From Lachnospiraceae bacterium (GTDB lineage Bacteria; Bacillota; Clostridia; Lachnospirales; Lachnospiraceae): a DNA stretch of 50,095 nt. The position numbers were made by a program, and so were the translations under genes. Positions 8,312-14,951 of this stretch are shown here, in pieces; the first letter of the stretch is position 1; each line of letters opens with the position of its first letter. The notes beneath the pieces are model-generated. The model had not been told where the DNA came from, did not search any database, and was given only the letters and a program-made list of their open reading frames with translations. The stretch spans positions 1-50,095 of the forward strand of contig JAILRH010000237.1 in NCBI GenBank assembly GCA_024698345.1, written 5' to 3'.

Positions 8312-8402
8312 AGTTAGATTGCTAAAATATGCTTTTCCGTTCCAGAGAAAAACAAGCGGTAGCCTACACCCATTTTTGTCAGAGCATTTTAGCAATCTAA
8401 CT
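8312..8402. repeat. 91-bp element with 17-bp perfect terminal inverted repeats
   Basis: AGTTAGATTGCTAAAAT (8312-8328) is exactly complementary to 8386-8402, with a 57-base non-coding middle. The right arm touches the stop codon of the 63-aa gene. It could be an RNA stem-loop in the 3' leader of that gene, or the skeleton of a miniature mobile element. No transposase is nearby and no target duplication was recognised. Confidence 0.7.
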
Positions 8403-8593
8403 TAAAAACTAACATTAGCCGATGTTCCATATCTGTTTTTGTTAATCTCGTACTTGAGGTCCCTGAACATCGCTTCATATCCTTCATGTAGCTGCATATT
8501 CTCTTCATAAAGTTCTCTTATAACTTTTGCAGCTTCAATTCCCAATGGTTCATTTGTAAGTTCCAATCTCCAAATCACATTCTCATAATCCAT
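8402..8593 (-). CDS. Small conserved helical protein, paralogue of the 58-aa protein at 6726
   Basis: The 63-residue protein starts MDYENVIWRLELTNEPLGIE and shares the N-terminal 40 residues with the product at 6726-6902, including IWRLELT-EPLGIEAA and LHEGYEAM. The C-terminus differs (RYGTSANVSF). GAGG is seven bases from the ATG. No membrane segment or catalytic motif is visible. Two copies within 2 kb, both beside accessory operons, suggest that this family travels with such islands. Function unknown. Confidence 0.7.
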   Translation of the reverse strand: MDYENVIWRLELTNEPLGIEAAKVIRELYEENMQLHEGYEAMFRDLKYEINKNRYGTSANVSF

Positions 8594-8652
8594 AATAAAA
8601 CCTCACTTTTCCGTTTCCGATGCACACCTTACTAACAAGTGTGCTTCAATAA

Positions 8653-8781
8653 TTAATCAAAGTAAGTATTCCAAACATCCCCATTGAAAGACGCTTCACC
8701 CTGCGCCTCGTTTAATATCGTTCTAAATTCCGCCTCTTCTGTATCTGCTGAAAGTTTAACATCGCATTTTTTCTGTGTCAA
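8653..8781 (-). pseudogene. Possible C-terminal remnant of an unknown gene
   Basis: An open frame of 42 codons ends with EFRTILNEAQGEASFNGDVW and NTYFD before a stop at 8653. A stop codon lies just upstream, there is no ribosome binding site before the TTG at 8781, and the composition looks protein-like. It may be the tail of a decayed gene. The rest of 8594-9080 is AT-rich and I see no gene in it. Confidence 0.3.
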
Positions 8782-9081
8782 TCCATGAAAATATTATTTC
8801 ATCAAATCTTCATATTTTTATAGGTTTTTACTATCTTATTTTTAATCATCTAAACTTTCTTACTATTTAGTTTATGATGTGGAGTCTGAATTTATTACGA
8901 TTTGCTATTTTTTAGTTTTTTCAAATTCTTATTTGTCATTCAAATTTGTTTTCCTATTTATATTTTACATTTCACTTTCCGAATTCAAATACACCTCAGC
9001 GCCAGTGGACTCTTTCATTCTTTTTAAAAAAATTCCTTCTATTCAAAGTTTGCTCATCACACCAAATAATTCTAAATCCGC

Positions 9082-9131
9082 TTGACATCACATACAGTTT
9101 ATGTGTATTATTGTACATACAAACAGTTTGT
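9082..9131 (+). promoter_or_regulatory. Promoter with two operator-like palindromes before the Rpn nuclease gene
   Basis: TTGACA (9082-9087), 18 bases and TATTAT (9106-9111) form a good promoter facing the nuclease gene. The spacer contains the palindrome CACATA-cagtt-TATGTG (9089-9105) and a second one, ACAAAC-a-GTTTGT, lies at 9119-9131 near the expected transcription start. This suggests repression by a DNA-binding protein, possibly the gene product itself. Confidence 0.6.
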
Positions 9132-9233
9132 GATTACAAGTTATATCTTTAAACATTCACATTTTATAATTAATTAAGGAGAAAACTTATAAAGAACAGC
9201 GAAAAAAGACTTGATTAAGTAGGAGGTTTTATA

Positions 9234-10109
9234 TTGACACATTACACACAAAAGAATTACAAAGACACATTCTTTAATTTTCTTTTCGGTAGAGAAGAAA
9301 GGAAAGAGTACTTATTGTCTCTTTACAACGCGCTAAACAACAAGGACTATACAAATCTCGACGATCTCACGATAAACACTATCGAAAATGTCATTTATAT
9401 GGGATACAAAAATGACGTTTCATGTATTGTCGCATCAGATGAGATTATGTCCCTATATGAACATCAAAGTTCTTACAATCCCAACATGCCCATACGCGGG
9501 GTTATATATTTTTCACAGCTCTACAAAAAATATATAAAAACCAACAAATTAAACCTGTATGGTTCTAAAATGATTAAGCTTCCAACGCCTCAGTACTACG
9601 TTTTTTATGTTGGACATGACGATGTCCCTGAAAAGCAAGTATTAAAACTCAGTGATATGTTTGCCCAACAAACAGATGTGTTGGAATGCAGGGCAACAAT
9701 GCTTAATATCAATAGTGATAATAACAGGGAACTTATTGAAAAATGCAAACCTTTGCGTGACTATTCATATTTCATCAACAGCGTATATGAATATAAAAAA
9801 ATATATGCTACAATCGAAGAAGCAATAGACAAAACTGTAGGTAGGTGCATTGAAGAAAATGTTCTTGCTGACATTCTTCTTGCACACAAGGCGGAGGTGA
9901 CGGAGATGCTTCTTACTGAATTTGATGACAAGGAATATATAGATATGGTCAAAGCTGAAAGCAAGGCGGAAGGCAAAGCGGAAGGGCTTGTGGAAGGCAA
10001 GGCAATTGGCGAACGAAATATGATTTTGAAAATGATTTCTGATGGCACCATTACTCCTGAACAAGGTGCTAGAGAACTAAATATTTCTATAGACGAATTA
10101 TATTCATAG
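9234..10109 (+). CDS. Rpn/PD-(D/E)XK nuclease family protein
   Basis: A 291-residue member of the recombination-promoting nuclease (Rpn)/PDDEXK transposase-like family. YKDTFFNFLFGREERKEYLL is the characteristic opening, and DVSCIVASDEIMSLYEHQSS contains the D...E-x-Q of the PD-(D/E)XK site, followed by MPIRGVIYFSQLYKKYI. The C-terminus has the usual AEGKAEGLVEGKAIGER coiled segment and a short helical tail. TTG is the start, with AGGAGG seven bases before it. Rpn proteins are DNA endonucleases linked to RecA-independent recombination; whether this one is active is unknown. Single gene, ended by the hairpin at 10147. Confidence 0.85.
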   Translation: MTHYTQKNYKDTFFNFLFGREERKEYLLSLYNALNNKDYTNLDDLTINTIENVIYMGYKNDVSCIVASDEIMSLYEHQSSYNPNMPIRGVIYFSQLYKKYIKTNKLNLYGSKMIKLPTPQYYVFYVGHDDVPEKQVLKLSDMFAQQTDVLECRATMLNINSDNNRELIEKCKPLRDYSYFINSVYEYKKIYATIEEAIDKTVGRCIEENVLADILLAHKAEVTEMLLTEFDDKEYIDMVKAESKAEGKAEGLVEGKAIGERNMILKMISDGTITPEQGARELNISIDELYS

Positions 10110-10146
10110 ACATTTTATATTCGTAGATATAAAAAATACACTCTAA

Positions 10147-10188
10147 GCCCCCCACCTAAAGTGTCTACGCACTAAGTGGGAGGCTTGC
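10147..10188. terminator. Hairpin between convergent genes
   Basis: AAGCCCCCCACCTAAAGTG pairs imperfectly with CACTAAGTGGGAGGCTT around a short loop. It lies between the stop of the nuclease gene and the stop of the convergent coat gene and can serve both. It has no long T-run. Confidence 0.55.
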
Positions 10189-10209
10189 TTTCTAACTATT
10201 GCAATTCAC

Positions 10210-10470
10210 TCAAGAATTCTGCATTCCTGTTGTAAAAAGTCCTTTTACTCGCTGTATTTCCTGGCTAGTTGCCTGCTGAGCCGGAATGTAATAGTTCTTG
10301 CTCCTTGCCATCTCATATAATTCTTCCTGAGATTTTTCACAACTATCTCTAAACGTTTTAAGCGTCTGTTTCAACTGCTTATTATCTGTCTGTGCAATCA
10401 TGTTGCCAAACTTTTCAAGTTCCGCATTTATACACGCAAGTGAATCTGTAACCATATACTTTTCCTGCAT
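10210..10470 (-). CDS. CotF-like spore coat protein
   Basis: The 86-residue protein MQEKYMVTDSLACINAELEK...QELYEMARSKNYYIPAQQAT resembles the Coat F family: a small four-helix-type protein with the C-terminal pattern K-x-YY-x-PA-x-QA. GGAGGAG lies six bases before the ATG at 10470; a TTG five codons further up sits inside that site and is rejected. It is followed about 170 bases later on the same side by another coat-like gene upstream at 10639-10824. Such proteins are expected in the spore coat and indicate a spore-forming lineage. No sigma-K or sigma-E promoter could be assigned with confidence. Confidence 0.8.
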   Translation of the reverse strand: MQEKYMVTDSLACINAELEKFGNMIAQTDNKQLKQTLKTFRDSCEKSQEELYEMARSKNYYIPAQQATSQEIQRVKGLFTTGMQNS

Positions 10471-10638
10471 AATAAACTCCTCCAAAATATCATTCTCATT
10501 TTTAACTGTTCAGCCTTTCCAGTTTTCTACCCATTCACCCTTTCATGTTTTTAGGTCTTTAAACTATTCAGCCTCTTAGTCTTTTAATCCATAGCAACTA
10601 AAATCTTGATCTAAAGTTCTTCACCAATCCGCTACTAA

Positions 10639-10824
10639 TTATCCCAAATACTGCATAAGAGTCTGCTTGTTGTTTGCAGCATCTGTTGCCGCTCTGTCAA
10701 AAAACTGTTTGAACTGCTGATCACTTACTTGCTGTGCATAAGTAGTCATCTTATCGTAGCTAGTTTCATATCCTGTAATCAGATGTCTGATATTCTGAAG
10801 TTCAAGTTCTGTTAATTCACCCAT
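10639..10824 (-). CDS. Small spore-coat-related protein
   Basis: A 61-residue helical protein (MGELTELELQNIRHLITGYE, then a Q/K/F-rich second helix ending in NNKQTLMQYLG). The composition and the position directly upstream of the CotF-like gene resemble small coat-associated proteins of Lachnospiraceae that occur as pairs with CotF proteins. GGAGG is six bases before the ATG. No membrane segment or enzyme motif is visible. Confidence 0.65.
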   Translation of the reverse strand: MGELTELELQNIRHLITGYETSYDKMTTYAQQVSDQQFKQFFDRAATDAANNKQTLMQYLG

Positions 10825-10925
10825 AAATTACCTCCAAATAGTTATTACTCTCATAGTATTATCTATTTAAAGTGATTATATTCATTTTTGAATCCAATTT
10901 TTTTGCGCGGATAGCTTCTTCAACT

Positions 10926-10975
10926 TGCTTTCTCTTTGCGTACCGACTTTTCGGCAAAATTCCGGTTTGCGCGGT
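10926..10975. repeat. Interspersed GCGTACCGAC element, copy 1
   Basis: The stretch AACTTGCTTTCTCTTTGCGT, then ACCGAC, then GGCAAAATTCCGGTTTGCGC matches another copy at about 26651-26704 with many shared blocks (AACTTGCTTT, GCGTACCGAC, TTTGCGCGG). Both lie downstream of a hairpin that follows a glucan-related gene. The surrounding 10825-11319 holds this element, a 7-base GCCCTCC/GGAGGGC stem, the hairpin at 11074 and the tandem repeat at 11120, but no gene. Confidence 0.55.
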
Positions 10976-11073
10976 ATTTTGCCCTCCCTCATCTCCCAAA
11001 AGCTTCTCGGAGGGCATATGACAAAGCTAGCTTCAATTTAGCAGAACCTTTCAACACAACAAGAGTTTTCAAC

Positions 11074-11117
11074 ATAACAGAAACACCGGGGCGCAGGCGC
11101 CCCGGTGTTTCTGTTAT
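11074..11117. terminator. 21-bp perfect hairpin downstream of the GH3 gene
   Basis: The arms 11074-11094 and 11097-11117 are exact complements around a two-base loop; the core is CACCGGGGCGC / GCGCCCCGGTG. No strong U-run follows on either strand, so it may be a 3'-end stabiliser or a rho-assisted stop rather than a classical terminator. Confidence 0.7.
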
Positions 11118-11119
11118 AA

Positions 11120-11171
11120 TATTCTGTTATGTTATTCTGTTATCTTATTCTGTTAAATTATTCTGTTATGT
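11120..11171. repeat. 13-bp tandem repeat, four copies
   Basis: Units TATTCTGTTATGT, TATTCTGTTATCT, TATTCTGTTAAAT and TATTCTGTTATGT follow one another exactly. The CTGTTAT core also ends the right arm of the neighbouring hairpin, so the repeat appears to have grown out of the hairpin arm. Confidence 0.85.
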
Positions 11172-11319
11172 TGTCCAATTATCTCTTCAATCATATATGC
11201 ATAATATATGACTTCTCTTCTTTTATCTTCACTTCGCATCCCATCGCATGCCACTTCTTACTTCTTCACATAACATTCTTTATATCAACTTCTTAGAACT
11301 TACTTTTTCTATGCCGCTA

Positions 11320-14136
11320 CTATTTTTTTACTTTTTTTGGCACTTTCTTGAACTGGATGTAATCAACATTGAGACCTGCAAGTACATGTTCAAGACCAAT
11401 ATTGTAGATACCCTTTTCCAACTTAACCTTTACAAGTTTCTGTAAGTTCCAATTTCCATCTGTTCCGTTTGTCTGGATGATGAATGCTGTTTCTCCATTC
11501 AAGCTTACGTTACATGTCGACTGTGCAAGGTTAGAGAATGGTGACATGATGTTTACGATGATTGAGTATTCTGCCTCTTCGTCTACTTCGAAACTTGCAG
11601 AAACAACATCTGTACCAATCTTAACTTTGTTATCATCTGCTAACTTCTGAACTTCACAAGTTGCCTCTGCTGCAGGAGCGTATGACACTGCAACATCAGG
11701 ATCGATAAGCTCTCTGTGGATACAACCTGATTCAAGAAGGAATGAGCAGATGTTCTTTGCTGTTCTCTGGAGTTCTCCAATTGTGAGTCTGCCATTTGCG
11801 ATTGACTCCTCAGTGTTGTCACCGAGTGAGTTGATCTCTGCACCGTTGTTGTTAACTACCATATATACATCGTTCTGTGAGCGAATCATATCTCTTGTGT
11901 CTTCTCTAGTTTCTTCGCCGCGATCAACAACGTCGTTCATACGAGCCCACCAGTCTGTCATTACGATACCCTTGAAGCCCCACTCCTCACGAAGTACAAC
12001 TGTGTTAAGGTCGTAGTTTGATGCTGACCAGTGTCCGTTAATTGGGTTGTATGATGTCATGATTGATCTGATGCTGTCAGCCTTTACTGCCATCTCAAAT
12101 GCTTTGAGGTAGATTTCTCTGATAGCTCTCTCAGATGCAACCGCATTAATCTTAAATCTATGTGCTTCCTGTCCGTTACATGCAAAATGCTTGATGGTTC
12201 CCCATCCGCCGCCTTCTTTGAGTCCGAGACAGGTAGCTGTCGCCATAACACCTGTAAGATATGGATCTTCAGAATAGTACTCGAAGTTTCTTCCGTTGAG
12301 CGGATGTCTGTGAACATTTGCTCCAGGTCCAAGTAGAGTATCTACTTCGTTTGCAAGAAGAGCCTGACCTTCCATTGTGTATAATTCCTGTACCAATGGC
12401 ACATTCCATGATGCAGCAAGTAATGTTCCGATAGGAAGCTGAACTGATTTTGCTTCCATACGAAGTCCTGATGGACCGTCTGCACAACATGCTGCAGGCA
12501 CGCCGTAGTTGAAAAGTGAATCGCACATTCCACCAAATGCAGAAGCTGTACCACTTGTAACACGTGGGTTACTCATTCCTTCACCTCTAACAAGAATTGC
12601 CATCTCTTCAACTGTAAGCTGAGCAACAAATGCATCCAGTGTTGCCTTGCCGTCTCTTACATCCTGAAGTGTTATGCCCTGATCACCTGTAATTTCCATA
12701 GCCTCAGGGAGCGCGTCATTGATTCTCTTTGCCATATCAACTGTGCTCTTTGATGCTTCAATATATGTAAGTTCGTATGTTCCGTCTGCTTTCTTTGCAC
12801 CCGGCTTCATAATCTTCAAATCATCAATTGGTCCCATTACTTCTACAAGCTTCTCTGTCACAACAAGCTCTTTTGTAATGTACTTGCCATCTGTTATCTC
12901 TGAACCGTCAGCAGCCTTTGAACCGTCAGCAAATGTAACCTTAGTTACATTCTTTACGCTGTTACCTGCGAAAATCTCATACTCGCCTGCCTCTAATACG
13001 TAGCATGACTTGTTGCCTGTAACACCGCTGTCATCGTATGATTCCATCTGCTTAACAGGGAATGAAATGGTGAGAACTTCTGATGCACCTGGTGCAAGAA
13101 CGCCAGTCTTTGCAAATGCTGCAAGTTCCTTTGCAGGCTTTCCAAGTGCTCCCTGTGGTGCTCCGTAATAAACCTGAATAACTTCTTTTCCGGAATACTC
13201 ATCACCTGTATTTGTAACCTTTACAGAAACTGAAATCTCTTTCTCATCTGCCTTTGCCTCAACAACTTCGTAATCAAATGTTGTATAAGAAATACCAAAA
13301 CCGAATTCATACTGAACCTTGTCAGGACAGAATGTCTCGAAATAACGGTATCCAACATAAATATCTTCCTCGTAGTAGTTGTCTAATTCATTGCCGAAAT
13401 TATTGGCAGCCGGATAGTCTTCGATGCTGTAGGCAATTGTGTCAGGAAGCTTTCCGCTTGGTGTCACCTTACCTGAAATAACATCTGCAACTGCACATCC
13501 GCCTTCCATACCACCTGCCCAGACAAATAACACTGACTTGATATGTCCGTTGTATTCAGGTGCATCTATCCAACTGATGTCTATAATATTTGATACGTTG
13601 AGAACGATGATAACATTCTCAAAAGCATCTGTAATACTCTTGATATTCGCCTTTTCCTCGCCTGTAAGAATGTAACTTCCTTCCCACACTGCGTTATCTT
13701 TATCTTCGCCGGCAGTTCTTCCTATAACGTAAATAGCCTTATCGCTCTCTGCTGCCGCTTTCTGCGCCATCTCTTCTGTGATAGGCATATCTCTCTGGAA
13801 CCATGGCTCACATGCCCAGCCGCCGCCGCCGTTGTCAAAAGGATGATCCTTAAGCCACTCCTTGTAAGCTTCTGTTATCTCCTTATTGTAGTTGATTCCA
13901 TCCTGTTTCAATCCGTCTAAGATATTAGTAGCATACTCAACATTAACTGCTCCCCCGGAACCTGTACCACTTCTGTAATAATCTATAAGTGGACGTCCAA
14001 ATACAGAAACCTTTTCGTTTGAAAGAATTGGTAATACCTTATCTTCATTCTTGATAAGTACCGCACCTTCAACCGCTGCTTCTCTACTCTTATTTGTAAA
14101 TACTTTCATCTGTTCCGCTGTAAGTTTATTGCTCAT
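11320..14136 (-). CDS. Family GH3 beta-glucosidase with reversed domain order, cytoplasmic
   Basis: A 938-residue exo-glycosidase that should release glucose from short beta-glucans. The usual C-terminal GH3 domain comes first (EGAVLIKNEDKVLPI, residues 23-37; RSGTGSGGAVN, 55-65; SGKVTPSGKLPDTIAY, 221-236), then an FN3-like domain (about 285-400). The usual N-terminal TIM barrel follows (DGPSGLRM, 553-560; IKHFACNGQE, 648-657; nucleophile Asp727 in GIVMTDWWA), then a beta-rich carbohydrate-binding-like tail (845-930). This order is established for beta-glucosidases of Butyrivibrio and Ruminococcus. There is no signal peptide. GGAGG is five bases before ATG 14136; a start at 14163 lacks such a site. 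Confidence 0.93.
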   Translation of the reverse strand: MSNKLTAEQMKVFTNKSREAAVEGAVLIKNEDKVLPILSNEKVSVFGRPLIDYYRSGTGSGGAVNVEYATNILDGLKQDGINYNKEITEAYKEWLKDHPFDNGGGGWACEPWFQRDMPITEEMAQKAAAESDKAIYVIGRTAGEDKDNAVWEGSYILTGEEKANIKSITDAFENVIIVLNVSNIIDISWIDAPEYNGHIKSVLFVWAGGMEGGCAVADVISGKVTPSGKLPDTIAYSIEDYPAANNFGNELDNYYEEDIYVGYRYFETFCPDKVQYEFGFGISYTTFDYEVVEAKADEKEISVSVKVTNTGDEYSGKEVIQVYYGAPQGALGKPAKELAAFAKTGVLAPGASEVLTISFPVKQMESYDDSGVTGNKSCYVLEAGEYEIFAGNSVKNVTKVTFADGSKAADGSEITDGKYITKELVVTEKLVEVMGPIDDLKIMKPGAKKADGTYELTYIEASKSTVDMAKRINDALPEAMEITGDQGITLQDVRDGKATLDAFVAQLTVEEMAILVRGEGMSNPRVTSGTASAFGGMCDSLFNYGVPAACCADGPSGLRMEAKSVQLPIGTLLAASWNVPLVQELYTMEGQALLANEVDTLLGPGANVHRHPLNGRNFEYYSEDPYLTGVMATATCLGLKEGGGWGTIKHFACNGQEAHRFKINAVASERAIREIYLKAFEMAVKADSIRSIMTSYNPINGHWSASNYDLNTVVLREEWGFKGIVMTDWWARMNDVVDRGEETREDTRDMIRSQNDVYMVVNNNGAEINSLGDNTEESIANGRLTIGELQRTAKNICSFLLESGCIHRELIDPDVAVSYAPAAEATCEVQKLADDNKVKIGTDVVSASFEVDEEAEYSIIVNIMSPFSNLAQSTCNVSLNGETAFIIQTNGTDGNWNLQKLVKVKLEKGIYNIGLEHVLAGLNVDYIQFKKVPKKVKK

Positions 14137-14705
14137 ATATACCTCCGTACTTTTCCCTTTCAATTATTTGAAACCTCGTCGTAATCCATGTGAACCTACA
14201 TATTAGCTTTATCAAAAAAAATAGGTATATCCTTGATTCTTACCTCATTTATTCTTTGGGCAAATGTCATCTCACACTCTATATACCCAATATGAAATTG
14301 ACACTTTGGTTCACAATGCTTCATGTTTTCATCATAGCATATACATTTCTGCATTTCCATAATTTAGCAACATAAAAATACTTTTATTTAACGTTTCAAA
14401 CCATTTTTCAAAAAACGTTTTTAGCCCCATAAATATAGGCTTTTCCATAACGCATTTTTCTCCCGCCATTCCACTAATACAAGCAATACTTGGAGCGGTT
14501 TATAATATTAATAAATTTCAATCAATTGAGGGGAAAACTGTAAAAATATTTTCTTCCCCCAAAATAAAATAAATTTCATTGCATTTTCTTTGCTTTTTCT
14601 CTTCGCTCTCCACAACAGTTACATTCGTTTTTGGATTGTCAAATCAATCACCGAAACCAATATGCAAATTTCGGGATTGTAAATTGTTTTGTAACTAAAA
14701 AGGAA

Positions 14706-14740
14706 GGACGGCTGAAACTGCGGGATTGTTTCAACCGTCC
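14706..14740. terminator. Hairpin with 13-base arms
   Basis: GGACGGCTGAAAC pairs with GTTTCAACCGTCC (one G-U) around a nine-base loop. A short run of A residues lies to the left. It follows the GH55-like gene on the minus strand and may end that transcript. Confidence 0.55.
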
Positions 14741-14765
14741 AAATGTGTAACCATTCATCCATGCA

Positions 14766-14826
14766 CATAAAACAATAAATATTATGAAAGACTGCTTGCA
14801 GGATTTCAAATATTTATTGTTTTATG
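14766..14826. repeat. 18-bp perfect inverted repeat downstream of the GH55-like gene
   Basis: CATAAAACAATAAATATT at 14766-14783 is exactly complementary to 14809-14826, and the stem extends past a one-base bulge with TGAAA/TTTCA. It is the first strong structure 126 bases after the stop codon at 14952, so probably a 3' untranslated hairpin. Confidence 0.65.
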
Positions 14827-14951
14827 TATTTGGGGAACCCAAATCAGCGAGAAGAAGCAGATTTATCTGCGGATTCGAGCTGGTATGGATAAACAATTGC
14901 ACTAATGTAAATATAGAGGACAAATTTCATTTATGAAATGTGTGTAATTTT

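Larger units (their letters stand above)
14137..14951. other. Non-coding interval upstream of GH3 and downstream of the GH55-like gene
   Basis: No gene of convincing quality is seen on either strand. Near 14387-14425 there are TTTAACGTTTCAAA and the palindrome AAAAACGTTTTT, about 250-290 bases before the GH3 start, which could be operators. The remainder holds the two hairpins listed separately and an AT-rich stretch. Confidence 0.5.

Noticed and set aside
9761..10064. Minus-strand open frames opposite the Rpn gene
   Set aside because: Shadows of the AEGKAEG coding repeat; no family marks or start signals.
14390..14430. CcpA-type catabolite site before GH3
   Set aside because: AAAAACGTTTTT resembles the centre of such a site but misses the conserved flanking G and C positions.
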